Positions 33,867 through 46,700 of a DNA stretch of 64,000 bases are shown here, piece by piece (within the stretch, counting starts at the first letter, position 1; each line of letters opens with the position of its first letter). A model generated the notes under the pieces. It was not told the origin of the DNA. It searched no databases and saw only the letters and a program-made list of their open reading frames with translations. Source of the DNA: Rhododendron vialii (Eukaryota; Streptophyta; Magnoliopsida; Ericales; Ericaceae); contig NC_080566.1 of the NCBI RefSeq assembly GCF_030253575.1, positions 25,992,001-26,056,000 of the forward strand, written 5' to 3'. A program made the translations under genes and the position numbers.

Positions 33867-35762
33867 TGTAACTCCCTGATTCTAGGGAACGTTAATTTAA
33901 TAAATTTTCCAACATTTATTAAATAAAACGAAACATAACATCATTACAAGCCAAATTATCCTTAAATTCGTGTTACACTTATTTAAATAGATGAGGGAGG
34001 GGTACTAAGGTAACTTTCATTTCTCTGGACGACTGTCTTCCTCTGCATTATTCTGCTCAGCACCAAACTCTTCCAATTATAAAATACCCCTGTTCGTCTC
34101 TAAACTCTGGCATAAGATGTCAGTGTCACAAAAGTAACACCGTGAGCAATTAAGCCCAATAGCTAACTCCTACCCCTATGTCCCATACACTAACAAAAAT
34201 AATATATAACAATTTATCATTTCTAAAAAAAAAATTAGCATCACAAAAATAATCAAATGTGTCGGTGTCTTTCAGAGTTATCGTAGCATATCGTAAACCA
34301 TGTCATCATTTTTCAAGTATCGATTCCACTTTCTATTTTATTTTCTCGAGCACTAGTTCCGCTGACCATCTTTAAGGACCTACCGGGCTCCCAGGCTAAG
34401 TTCAAATTTTGCCACTCAAAAGCACTGATTGCGCTAACCATCTTTCAGATTCCATCGGGCTCTCAGGCTCACACACGCACACCCGAGCCATGATTCCGCT
34501 AACCATCTTTCAGATTCCATTGGGTTCTCATGCTCATACACACGCACACCCGAGCCATGATTCCGCTAACCATTCTTTCAGATTCTATCAGGTTCTCATG
34601 CTCACACACACACACCCGAGCCATGATTCCGCTAACCATTCTTTCAGATTCCATCGGGTTCTCATGCTCACACAATTACTAATCTTTCACATTTCATTTT
34701 CTTTTTACTTTTTGTATTTCACTTCTCATTTCTCGTGTCTCGTAATCATGCAACATTTCTCGCGTTCACATTATTCTTTCAAAGCTTGCCACAATTGTGC
34801 GATAATAATAAACCACTAATTTCATGCATCTCTATTTTCGACAACATTGAAAATTATAACATCACAACTTATCAACAAACATGCAGTTAATTAAGCATTA
34901 CGACGATAAAATCAACTTTTCAATTTAAACAGTTTAATCATGTGATATCCTAAAAATAATATATAAATAGTTAAACATATAGCACATCAACATTATACTT
35001 AGCTGAGCAGATAGGAGGTTTCTACCATTCTTCTTGGCGGTAGAGCAGCTATGGAGTACGTCGGGTGAAAATGTGGACGGAGTAATATCGTTTCAGCTTG
35101 ATTGAAGAATTTAAAGAGAATAATTTTTTTTTCCTCTTTCTCTTTCTCCCCTTCTTTTCTCTCTCTAAGCTAACAATTGGAATGAGAAGTGAGGAAGTGA
35201 GGTGTGGTGCGTGGAGGGAAGGAAAGGAGACTTGCCTATTTATACTAATAACAAGAAGAATCTAGATCACATCTAGAGATCAAATCAAATCTAATAAAAT
35301 CTAAAGCAAATCTTATATAATCTAAGAAAATCCAAGTATATCTAATAATATCTAATCAAATCTTATAAAATCTTATAATATCCAATCAAATCTATATAAT
35401 ATCTAACAAAATCTTTATAATATCTAATAAAATCTAATAAAATCTTAATATATCTAAGTATATCTTAGGATATCCAATCATATCTTATCCTAATCATATC
35501 ATATCTAATAAAATCCAATGAAATATTATCCTAGATTTTTAGGATCACGGACCGAAGGTTAGGGTTCTATAATAGTTGGGTACAAGGATATCAAGGTTTA
35601 AGATATGAAAAGAATAAAAATAAAAATCCTATGATATCGAAGGGTTTTTAATGGCTAACTCCTAGAGTTAAATTATAATACAATCACTTTAATAAATGAT
35701 AAAATGATTTTTAGTAAAAGAATTATAATAAAAAAATTGATGTGAAAATTCGGGTCATTACA
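33867..35762 (-). repeat. 5' LTR of the gag-only retrotransposon
   Basis: Length 1,896 bp, near identical to the left LTR, with the same internal 65-bp sub-repeats (34430-34670) and the same periodic array (about 35270-35525). A few indels in the array distinguish the two copies. Confidence 0.9.
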
Positions 35763-36138
35763 GCACCCATCCTTTGTGTGCAACGGGGGTTGATCGTGAA
35801 ATCGAGGACCATCGCAGCCTTCAGATCATTATACATTTTTTTGTCTTCCGTCCAAAGGATCTCCAACGTTATACCAAATCGTGAGAAGATAGAAAGGAAA
35901 TTGCAAAAACAGATTGTGATTATAAAACTTTCAGTCTCTCAGCTTCTTTTTGTATACCTAAAAGGATTGTAAATTTTTATACTATGCTCGTACCGGGACT
36001 TTTTTGTTTGATATCAAAATTAGGATTGCTCCCTAGTAATGGTTGATAGAAAGAAATACAAGGAGAGAGAAAAGTGGGTGCAAGGAAAAGAGGACGAGTA
36101 GATTGCACTCTTTTTAGAGGGAAATAGTTGAACCAGGA

Positions 36139-36140
<2 letters not shown>

Positions 36141-36174
<34 letters not shown>

Positions 36175-36217
36175 TAGAGAGAGAGAGAGAGAGAGGGGAG
36201 GGGAGGGGAGGGGAGGA
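36141..36217. repeat. (GA)n followed by (GGGGA)n
   Basis: A compound purine tract near the right end of the family 1 TIR element. Confidence 0.9.
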
Positions 36218-38022
36218 CTATTTGGCTCTTTTAGTGGTAGAATGGTGACTACACACAAAGTGTCATGGCACCAAAATAAACCTTCGTGGCATTAGCCAAT
36301 TTTTCTATGATGCCCTAATGTGGTATTGGGGCATGATGCCCCCATTTAATATGGACCTTTAGATCAAATTTTAGGTGAATATAAGCCCTTGGTTCAAAAC
36401 CACCCCCAAAAAGTGAAGTGGTTTTGCATTTTTTCAGTTAAAAAACAGAATTATACTTTCCATGAAAATAGGCTCTTCTTGCCATATTTTATGCTGATAC
36501 GTACCACACAAATACTGTATACTTACTACAACTAAAGACTACAGTTCAACATTTTTTGCCCTTTCTCTCTCTAATGGGTTCTTCAAGTAGCTGGTTTGGC
36601 GGGAATTATTATTATTATTTTTTTGCGGGAAAATGAACCTTTTTGCAGAAATTTTTGTAATTATTAAATTTTTTTGTCATATTCCCCCTACTTTTTGACA
36701 TTTTTCTAATCATTTGTGTAATATACTACCAAATATTTGGTGAAAATATAAATATAATTTAATAATATTTAATTTGTAAACCAATCTTTTTGTAACAATT
36801 TTTTGAAACTAATTATTTAAGCCAAAAAATTGCCTTTATTTTATACTCATTTAAAAAATATATTTCATTGAATTATTTATAATTACATATTTAACAAATA
36901 TTATTGTGAAAATAATTATTCATTTATTTTTTTGAATAACTTACCATTAATGTTGTTAATATATTCCATTAAAGTTTTACTTTGTGTATATATGTTTCTT
37001 ATAACAAATTTTTAAAAATTAAAAATATAAACCATATAATTGTAATAATCTCCAAATTATATTTAAATAATTTATTTGAAATAATTTATGCAATCAATTG
37101 ATGTGATATTATAATGATTAGTAGCTAATATGACATTAGACTATTCAATTAGTGGTTGGGTAACGATTAATCGATATAATCGGCTATAGTAGTCAGAGCC
37201 ATTTGACTAAGAGCTTAATTAATTGATCATATTCAATGAGTGATGATTGACTATAATAGTCGAGTTATTGGCCAATTGTACTAATGCTATAGTGATGATT
37301 GCGCATTAATAATTGGCTAAAATGAATTGGTTAATGTAAGATGACAGTGATCAAAGTCATTAGTAGATGTAGTAGTGAACTATAGTGTTGATTGCGATTA
37401 ATGAGTGAGTGATACAATTGGTTAATGTAAGAGTAACCATGATCCCTAATACTGCATTCAATTAATCATTTAGTTTCATTAATCATTAGGTATGATGCTT
37501 TAATTATAAGGTAATACAAATTAAATAGAACTAAGTGACATCAAATTTTGTTGTGGTAGTTAGCTTATTAACTACCATTATTATGGTACATTAGTTATGT
37601 TGGAAAAATGTGTACCTACCCGTCATTAATATCATATTTACCACAAAATAAGGCTATGCATACCACACTACCTGATCATTGCTACCACCATAATACTTGA
37701 CTATTACTTCATGATGTGTACATACCACGATTTATGCTAGTACTTACCTTTTGAAAATGATACACTTGCCACAAAAGATCAATGCTTATATTTTTGGTTT
37801 GTATAGATAACAATTACCATAATGTATATCAATCGATTACCATGATATATGAAATTACTTACCACAAACTATGGTCGTATTTGACCATAATCTAAATTTA
37901 TCTCAATGATTACCTTTTTTGTTTGTTTAGATCACGTTGACCATAATGTATTGCATTTTATACCACTATATAAGAAAACATTTGCCACTGATTGTGGTCG
38001 TAGTTTGACCAAATTTGGAGAG

Positions 38023-38148
38023 ATGGATGACAACGTTCATTCGAAAGGAAAGAATGTAATGATAGACATTAGTGATGACACTAGCGATGATGATGGAAAT
38101 GATGATAATCGGTTTGTTCTAAGAAACAACGTTTTTACCATATCTTAG
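38023..38148 (+). CDS. Small acidic ORF of unknown function inside the TIR element
   Basis: A 41-residue frame reads MDDNVHSKGKNVMIDISDDT followed by a DDDGNDDN acidic run. I do not recognise it. A short Ser/Asp-rich leader of this kind could be the first exon of an element-encoded protein, but no continuation was found. Confidence 0.25.
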   Translation: MDDNVHSKGKNVMIDISDDTSDDDGNDDNRFVLRNNVFTIS

Positions 38149-39639
38149 ATCCAATAAACTCATTATAGTTAATAAAATTGGTTTGTTCAATTCAACCAAA
38201 AAAAAAACTAATTAGTCTGATAACTCAACATCTTGAATTGAATAACGAGTTCACTAAACTTGAAAATGAAAGCTAGCATTAGTTATGTTCCCACGTCCCA
38301 GAACCAATTCCAACTCCTGTATGAAAGTCATCAATCACATTGCCTCACGTTCTATACATCAGAAAGCTTGATCATTGTTAATACCATACTTACCATAGAA
38401 TAAAGCTATGCATACCGCAAAACTTGATCATTATTACCACCATAACATTCAACCATTACTTCTTCATGCAAACATACCATGACTTTTACTAGTACTTACC
38501 TTTCTAAAAGGAAATATTGACTACATGTTTAGACCTTTTTGCCAATTCTTCTTAGGTGCAACAAGTCTAAAGTCTTGCTTACTTGCCACACATGGTGTCA
38601 TTAATGATAAGTATGTTCATTGACATGATAAGTACATCCAATTTATAACGTACACATCAAAATAATGGGTATCACTCTAAGTTAGCAACACTAAACACAT
38701 AAACAAGGTCAACCAAGACAGAAAATTCATCAACATTGATCAAACAAAGAGGAGCCACCAAGGCATGACATCCATTAACAATGGTAAAAGAAAAAAAGGC
38801 CACCAAGGCATATCAAATTTAATGATCTACATGATCCAAATAAACAAAAAGGAGACTGCAATTTACACTTAACAAAAATACAAGCATCTTTTGTGTACTT
38901 GTCATTGTTTATCGATCTCCATGAACTATACAACAAAAATAGCAACAATGGCATTGATTTTTCCTTTCAGCGTCGAGAACTTTCTGTTGAGTCTTTCGGA
39001 TAACATCTTTTCAGTTGAGCCTTTGGCATTTTGCAACTACTATGGGAGTGGTGGTTGGGGTGCATCTGATTTAGCTTCGGAAGAGGAATATTCGTAATCT
39101 TTTGCTATAGCTCCCATTCGTGGGCAACATTCTTCTAACAGGACCAAGTTTCATAAACATGGTTTGGTAGATCAGTTGTCACGGTTGGAAAGCTCTTCAA
39201 TGGGAGACTCAATTGAGTTACCATGAATTGCATTGGCCCCAAGTCTACAATTTGATAAATATGACAGTAAGTTTGGAACTTAACACCATGAGACTGAAGT
39301 ACTAAACATCTTGAAAATTGACAAGAAGAAGAAACACATGGTGAAGAAGAAAAGAACAAATGAACTATGCACATTTATAGGAAATTCACAATTCAGAGAA
39401 CAAGAGAATGTTTGACAAAATATTAACTTATTTGCCCTAACATTGAAGATATATATCATCTACTTATGAACTGTCAAAGTCTTGAATAAACCATGACAAA
39501 AGTGAAGTGAATTCGAAGCTTTGCAATAGAAACTGCTACTCCAAGATGATTATGTAAGGTTCCAATTTGCAAATAAAATTTATCATTCATCAATAAGGAA
39601 AGATAAAAAAAAAAAATTGATGCCAAACACATGCAATGA

Positions 39640-39840
39640 TCAAAGGAAAATCACCAATTCCTCAACCTTATTCGGTATTAAGCTCTTGTCCAAACAAATC
39701 TGTTTCCCAAACGGAATAACCTGAACATTCCTAAATGCTCCTTCACCTTCACCCAATTCCCCTTTTGCAATCCTCCTAATTACCTCCCTTACCACCACCA
39801 TCTCCGGCTCAGACTCCCCAACCAAAATCGGAGTTTAAAA
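39640..39840 (-). pseudogene. Possible captured exon fragment
   Basis: The minus-strand frame reads VGESEPEMVVVREVIRRIAK then GAFRNVQVIPFGKQICLDKS with ordinary protein composition in an otherwise AT-rich element. The source gene is not recognised. A similar coherent fragment ends KDYEYSSSEAKSDAPQPPLP-stop at about 39048-39150. Confidence 0.3.
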
Positions 39841-40797
39841 TATACCTCAACAAGATATCAACAACCCATTTAACTTCTTTATTTCTATTCCCCCCAAATT
39901 GAACAAAAATATAAAATTCTCCTCTTGTAATTTGGGGTTCAAGTACAGATTCCGATTAGGCATCAAAACCATACTAGTGGAACTCGGGTTTGGTCAAAAT
40001 CCAATTCTAATTGGGGTTTGATTGACTGTGTTTGAATTAATTCAAAGATTGTTCAATTTTGGCTTTAAAAACCGGGCTAGTGAAACTAGCTTCATGCATA
40101 CACTGCTCATACTTGGGTCATTAAGAATCGAAATTAATAACGGTTGTTGCTTGGGGCAGCCACGCCGTTGGTGGGCCTGGGCCTGTTTGAGGGCCACCAT
40201 GAGAGCTCGATTCTGAAGAGAGAGATACCTCGACTGGAGTTGTGCAGCAAGACGTGAGATAGTGGAAGAGCGGAGGCGAGGCGAGGTGCTGTGAAGGAGT
40301 CGTCGTGGAACGGCGGAAGAGGTACAGAGGCGTGAAAAGATAGAGAGAACGAGAGATTGGCAAAAAAATTTAGGGCTTTTAAATTTTTTTCCAACCGGCG
40401 TAGAAGGTAACAGGAGAGAGAGGGAGGGGCTCAACGAATGGTAGAGATTAAAGGAAGAATATCCAACGGCTCAAGAAAAATGGGGGCATGATGCCCCAAC
40501 ACCACCTTGGGGCATCACAACCGGACGCGGCATTAACTGCGCCCTAAACAAAAATTGAAATTGATCGAATCATTTGTCGGACAATATTTGCCACATGAAA
40601 ATGCACAAAGAAGAGTGTTGACAGTTCAAAATCAACAACCATTCATCAAGCATTTCTAAATGACAAGGGGTTTGTAGCGCACTACAATAGTTACATCTTG
40701 ATGGATTTTATTGAGATTTTATTTTTATGATCTCAAATGTTTACTTTACAGAGATTACTGAGAACATTATCTAATTAAGAAATTGAAATTAATTGTG

Positions 40798-41480
40798 TAA
40801 CGCCCCTAATTTTGGGAATGTTAAATAAACATTTTTATTGAAAACCTGAATAGATTCTGACTAATTATTACAACATAATTTTCACAAGAGTGCATTTATT
40901 CGACAAAAGGAGGGAAACTAGGGTTCTTATCTACTGTTCCGCCTTTTCCTCCATCCTAGCCAGCACCTCAGCTCCGAAAGCCTCCAAGGTGTAGAGCTCA
41001 CCCTACGCATCTACAAAGTTTGACACATTATACCAGCGTCGCCCCCAGTATAATATGTCAGGGTTACAATAGTAACACCGTGAGCTATAAAAGCTCAGAA
41101 GAATAATCACATACCTGCTAACCAAAAAATTCTAATAATAGGACATATCAGCAACATACTATAGCAGGTAAATATTCCGCGATAACATGTCAATAACACA
41201 TGTGCATTCAATAACTTCAAATTCAGAAATTAATAATAACACATGCATATTCACTATTCAACTGGCGTCAGTGTTTTTGTAATCGGAGTTTCTCCTATGC
41301 AACGTTTTCGTAGGCCGTGTCATCATTTTCACTTTTCCTTTTTCCAAATCAACATTTTCAAAATCGTTTTTACACACCCAACCTCGGTTCCGCCGTTCCG
41401 GGCTCCCGAGTATTCTCATAACATTTGCAATACGAAAATGTATGGTCAGTATAATTTTAAAAGTGAACGTTAAGACAAAG
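40798..41480 (-). mobile_element. Degenerate LTR fragment related to the gag-only element
   Basis: It starts TGTAACGCCCCTAATTTTGG like the plus-strand ends of the 30-kb LTRs. It shares with them the GTAACACCGTGAGC motif (41072-41085) and the TTCCGCCGTTCCGGGCTCCC block (about 41388-41407). The other end is not resolved, possibly near CATTACA at 41606-41612. No target duplication was seen. Confidence 0.55.
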
Positions 41481-41612
41481 CTATCTTTGATTATCTGGTT
41501 ATTAATGATCAATAAATTTAATTTTTTCTCAAAAGAATTTAGAGAATTTTACAAATTAAATGGTTTAAATAACAATATAACATGTGAGTTGAGTTCAATG
41601 GAACATTACAGC

Positions 41613-42364
41613 ATCTCCAGCCCTTTCTTTTCTTTTCTTTTCTTTTTGTTTTTAATACTTGCACTCAAATTTGAGTAAAAGTCCCTTAAAATCCGCCCTA
41701 CTCAAACCTATGCTAAATTACTCAAACATATATCAAATTAGGTCAAATTACATTTCTTTACAAAAAAATTGTACTCTAAATTTACAAGGCTATTTTTCTT
41801 ATCCTAAATTTACAATTATGTTGTTAATAAAATTGAGATTAATTTTTTTCCGAATGAGGTGGAAACCCCATGGTTTCCGCCATCCATTGTGGGCCCTACC
41901 GAACGTTCACTACAGTAATTTGAACGGTCCATCTTATAGGGTTCGGAAAATAGTATCTCCACGTAAAAATGTAGTTTGATGATCAATAGTAATATATCAA
42001 AAATTAAATTCTGATTTATAAAGTAGATCATAGATAGTTTAACTTAAAAACTAGTAGGAGTAATAGAATCAAACCGTTTGTTTTATATCAATTCGGACCG
42101 AACACAGTCTCTGTCATAACATTTTTCACTCAACTTTGTGGCTGTCTAACGGAGTACTTTATAGTTATACGAAGCTTTTACGGGCTGGAGATTCTCCTGC
42201 GCCTCACGGACACCCCCTGTCCCTGTCCTTTCTCAAACGCGTCGTTTCCGCTTTGCCCCAAAAGGACTTTCCCGTAATTTCACATTGGCACGAGCCGTAC
42301 TGTTCTCATTTAAATCCTCCAACTTCGGGTCCGTGTTTGTTGCGTAGGAAAATCCCGCCAGCCT

Positions 42365-42402
<38 letters not shown>

Positions 42403-42420
42403 CGCCCCAACTTTCCCAAC
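41613..42420. other. Spacer upstream of DGK
   Basis: It contains short Stowaway-like words (AGGAGTAATAGAATC, ACGGAGTAC) but no complete element. A long (CT)n tract (42366-42400) lies just before the TATA box and may be a GAGA-type promoter element. Confidence 0.4.
42366..42400. repeat. (CT)n tract in the DGK promoter
   Basis: A 35-bp CT repeat lies about 20 bp upstream of the TATA box. GA/CT repeats in plant promoters are known targets of BBR/BPC proteins; whether this is one is an inference. Confidence 0.9.
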
Positions 42421-42430
42421 CTATATATAC
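42421..42430 (+). promoter_or_regulatory. Probable TATA box of DGK
   Basis: CTATATATAC is a strong plant TATA match, placing transcription start near 42450-42460. A 24-codon upstream ORF (42450-42524, MRLRSPDSTWD) would overlap the transcript start. The 5' UTR is probably spliced to an acceptor near 43678 (TTGTTCAG). Confidence 0.6.
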
Positions 42431-42591
42431 ACACCTACGCACGAAAAAGATGCGCCTCAGATCTCCAGACTCAACTTGGGACGCAAGATGCTCCAGACTT
42501 TCGCGTGCCAAATCCCTGCACTGATCTCCTTCCTAGGGTTTTAATTTCTTTTCCCTTTCTTCTCAAATTCGCTTCCAAAGGTTCCTACCTC

Positions 42592-42596
<5 letters not shown>

Positions 42597-42639
<43 letters not shown>

Positions 42640-42659
42640 TATATATATATATATATAAT
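42597..42659. repeat. (CT)n and (AT)n tract in the DGK 5' leader
   Basis: About 39 bp of CT is followed by 20 bp of AT. It lies in the presumed 5' UTR or first intron. Confidence 0.9.
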
Positions 42660-43766
42660 TGTATTGAGTCGGAAGTCCAGGGGCGACGAAGGATGAATAT
42701 CCTTTTAGTTTTGGAACTTTAGATCTGTCGATACCGTAGCTCAATTTGAATTGAATTACCTGTTTTCTAAAGCATTTGTGTGAATTATAATTTTTCTCTC
42801 ATAACTACGGTCATTTTTGCGAATTTCTCGCATTTGTGCCTGATTTGCGATTGACATCGGGAAAAATGTGGAGAAGGAACAGAGGATAGTATGTCCAATG
42901 CGTTGGTTGTCTATTAGGTTTCGTTGCGAGCAATTTTTGACTTTGGTGTTTAGGGAATTTATCCATTCTAATTAATAATTATTTGTATCAGCAGTGAGCA
43001 GAGGTTGAATGAGTTTTTGTTTTATTTTAATTTTTTTGGCTTCTTAATTAGAATGGGGGATCCTCTTTTAACAATCTGTTTGGAAGTACCCCTGAACCCA
43101 TTGATAAAGAGTGGGCCCTAGTAATTAAAAAAATTTAACAGGTACAACACGAAATAGGCCAATTCAACAGCTTTTTGTTCGACATCGAATTGAAAAATAA
43201 ATGTCCGATACCAAGTTGATCAGTTAATTCGTGTCGAATTTTGAATCAAAAAATTTGCGGGATTGAATACTCTCTTAGATATTTTCCCATAGGATTGAAT
43301 ATTCCCTTAAATATTTTATGAGTGGCTGGAAGGAAGGACCAACTGGCACAAGTGGTGGCGACCGACACCATATGATTTAGAAAAGGAAAAGGCCTTGTAC
43401 TCTATCGGCCTGCCACACCTAGATAAAATTAGGGGTTCGTACCTGGAAAATAGCCGCTCCTTTATTTAGTCTTCATTTGGTGTTTGGTGCTTATACCTTG
43501 CCTCTGTTAATTTGTGTAGAACAAATTACTTGCGGCAGCTCTTAAGGTTCTTAAATTTTAGTCCACTTCTTTGTACTTGTTTTATATTTTCACATGTTCA
43601 GTCCAGTTTCTTTTCCACTTTTATTGGATCGTTTCTTTTGTTTTTCACGGAATGATGATGCTGTCTTCTGTTGTTCAGGTTTTGTCTACAAAATCCTTTT
43701 TTCTCTTTGGATGTTTAACATCATAGGCCTGGGAAGGAATAGAGATTGTGAGAAACTGGGTGTACA

Positions 43767-46700
43767 ATGATTGATTTAAGTGTTCCACTTGTAAGGTTAC
43801 TGATGAGCTCAGATGCTTACGGTCCATCTGTTTTTGGATGGTTGGTCACTGGGTCATTTGGACTTCTTGCCGTTATTTATGCATTCCTCAAATGGCAGAG
43901 AAAGACATCTCTTAATTGGGTTAAAGCTGCTGCAAGAGCAAAGAAGAAAGCCAGGAAGAAGCTAAAAGTTCCTTTATCACATCATACATGGATGGAAGAT
44001 TCTGCTTGTGGTGGGCAGCCATCTACTTGCTGTGTGTGCCTAACTTCTCTGGTGTCTCCACAAACCCTGGGTGCAAAAGCAGCATCACATAGCCCTGTCC
44101 ACCGGTGCTCTGTTTGTGGTGTAGCGGCTCATTTTCGGTGTTTCCAGTTTGCCGCGAAGGATTGCAAGTGTATAGCACAAGTTGGTTATAGCCATGTGCA
44201 ACACCACTGGTCTGAAAGATGGATGACAATGGATGAGAACCCTGAGATGTCTGCTTTCTGTTTTTACTGTGATGAACCTTGTGGAATTCCTCTTCTCGAC
44301 GGTTCTCCGGCATGGCATTGCTTATGGTGTCAGCGTGTTATACACGTCAGATGTCATGCAAAAATGTGTGAAGAGTCTGGTGATACTTGTGATCTCGGTG
44401 TTCTTAGAAGAGTCGTCCTTTCCCCCATCTGCGTGAAAGAAATTGAAGCTGAATCAGCTGGAGGCGGGATCCTAAGCTCTATTACTGAAAATATTATTGT
44501 TCGTGGGCAAATTAGAAGAAGGCGCCATCGAAGCAAACATGGAAATGGCCGTGCTGTTAATGGAAAATTACAGTATTATTCAGTTGCCAGGACAGCACTG
44601 CATTATGTGTTCAGTGGGTGTTTAAAAAAGCTAATCAGTGAGAAGGACTGTGACCGGCTCTTGAAGGATGGTGGAGTAATTAGTAAGAAGGGCAATCAGA
44701 ATGGGGTAATGTATAAAAAGAGTGAAATTGCTGTCTGTGGTCAATCTAAAAGGTATACAATTATGGACTTGCCACATGACGCCAGACCTCTTCTTGTCTT
44801 CATTAATACCAAGAGTGGAGCTCAAAATGGGCCTTCCCTTCGGAGGAGATTGAACATGTTATTGAATCCTGTGCAGGTAGTCTTCAATCACTTTACTCAC
44901 AAATATCAGTCTTATAGCTTATATTTTACAAATGCCTGAAAAACTTCCATGATCTACCCTCCTTAACATTATGAGAACAATTTAAAAAGAAGACAAAGTT
45001 TGATTGTTTGATGTATCGTGGTTTACTTGTGTTTCTTTGAAGATGTTGTAAACAGAGTAGAGATAACAACATTGCCTGACCTATAACAGTCTGTCTTGTG
45101 CTCCAGTTTCATAATTGTATCCACAGCAGTTTTCTGTTCTGCAGTGGTATATTGGAACACCTATTATCCGTTTTACATTGAAGAGCAGAGACTGATGAGT
45201 GATTGCTCACATGTGACACTTATGTTGAATGACCAATGACAGAAACATTTTTATCTATTTAATATTCAAAACAATGGTGACAACTGTTTCCATTCTATTC
45301 AGCTAGTGTTTCCTAGCAAATACAGATCAACTGTTTCAAAGTGAAATCTTTCACGTTTTAACTGATATTGCCCTTGCTCAAGTCGTATATGCCAGGAGTG
45401 TGATTTGTTTTATAAATTCCTTCCTTTCTATCTATCTTTTAGATGTTTGGATTTTTAGATAATGATAGGAATGGAAGTGTTTAACAAGGGAGTGCTCCTC
45501 TAAGTGGTTCCGTAGGTAAAGTGACTCTCAGATGAATTTTAAACGGGTGGAAAGTCAACCGCTGTTTGGTTTCCCTGGAACACATTTTCTCTCAATCTAG
45601 TGTGTCCTAATTTTTGGTCTTTATTTATGAACGATGAAGGTTGTTGCTAATGTTACTATAATTATTTTCAGAAAAGGTGCTGCCCTTGTCTGTTTTAACC
45701 AATTCAGAATGTGTGATGGCTTAATCATTCTTGTCTTGAGCGGCATGGAGTTTCAATTTTACTCCGCAATTTCATATTTTCTCTGAGAATCCTCAGGGAG
45801 ATGCATATGAGGACTATTGATCAGTTGCTAATCAAATAATGAAAATTAACGTGAGGTTAATATTAATCATTGCTGTTGTATTGGCTTTCATTTATATGTT
45901 TGCAAGGAAGAGAGAAGCTTGTGAGATTTCCTTTATGTCATATGAATTGAACTGTTGGCTGCATATCCTACTGATAGTAAATGTATGGGACTTTGGGTAG
46001 AGGTTAGAGGCCTTCATATGAATATTGCATGGAGCAGATTTTACATTACTTTTGCATCAACATGGATCTGATCTTGCTTGGTTCATAACAAAAATTCCTT
46101 TTGTAAGTTGCGAAACTCAATTTGCCACGAGTCACTTCAAGAAGCACAACAATGTTCAAATCTTCATGGTGTTCCACACAAGGCACCATTGATTGTGCTT
46201 AGTGCTTTAATTTACCTAGAAAAGATGATGATCTTCTTTCTGTTGTGTATTTTTCATTGCCGATGTGAATTTATGAATCGTTATACACAACGAACCACAT
46301 GGCATAACTTGCATGGTTATTGTATCTTTTGTCTTTTTATGAGTTTTGTTAGATTGTTTCTCTGAGGGATACTTGGCAAATATTTCTTTTCCCTTTTTTT
46401 CTTGAACTATCTCTGCATATAATTGCACACATATCTTTTGCGTGTGCAAGGTCAATATAACATTTTGTGTGTTGTAGCTAAGTTCTGCTATTTCTGGCTG
46501 CAGGTTTTTGAACTCAGTTCTTCCCATGGACCTGAGGACGGTTTAGAGATGTTTAGTAACGTTCAGTATTTTAGGGTTTTGGTTTGTGGTGGAGACGGTA
46601 CTGTTGCATGGGTCCTTGATGCTATTGAAAGGCACAATTTCGAGTCACCACCACCTGTTGCAGTACTCCCTCTAGGGACAGGAAATGATTTGTCAAGGGT

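Larger units (their letters stand above)
30052..35762 (-). mobile_element. Gag-only Ty3/gypsy LTR retrotransposon, 5,711 bp, complete ends
   Basis: Two LTRs (30052-31930 and 33867-35762) flank a 1.94-kb internal region. The target duplication is GTACC (30047-30051) and GCACC (35763-35767). The LTR ends on the minus strand are TGTAATGACCCG...GTTACA. The primer-binding site TGGTATCAGAGTCCTGGG follows the right (5') LTR and a purine tract (AAGGGGGGTAGGA, minus) precedes the left (3') LTR. The internal region encodes only Gag; protease, RT and integrase are absent. LTR identity by eye is about 97% over the first 145 bp compared, which suggests a fairly young insertion. The LTR ends resemble the Tekay/Del type. 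Confidence 0.9.
29346..36296. mobile_element. Second copy of TIR element family 1, split by two later insertions
   Basis: The left end GCTAATGCCACAAAGG and the right end (reverse complement GCTAATGCCACGAAGG) are inverted repeats of the same type as the element at 9945-10722. Subtracting the MITE-like insert (29435-29966) and the LTR element (30052-35762) leaves about 700 bp, close to the 778 bp of the other copy. The right part holds a GA tract and GGGGA repeats (36141-36217), as in the first copy. Confidence 0.65.
36308..40517. mobile_element. Large AT-rich TIR element, 4.2 kb, unclassified
   Basis: The left end TGATGCCCTAATGTGGTATT and the reverse complement of the right end (TGATGCCCCAAGGTGGTGTT) match over about 40 bp, continuing GGGGCAT-ATGCCCCCATTT. 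No target duplication was found. The interior is AT-rich and holds a 120-bp direct repeat (37627-37760 and 38388-38512), a small acidic ORF (38023-38148) and two minus-strand exon-like fragments (about 39048-39150 and 39640-39830). No transposase was recognised. It may be a non-autonomous Mutator- or CACTA-like derivative. Confidence 0.6.

Noticed and set aside
40042..40434. Minus-strand ORFs of 80-130 residues rich in Ser, Arg and Pro
   Set aside because: Three overlapping frames are open at once and none shows a domain; likely chance in a GC-richer patch of the TIR element.
44877..44939. Last 20 residues of the long DGK first-exon frame
   Set aside because: They follow a CAG|GTAGTC donor and the next exon at 46504 continues the kinase domain exactly.
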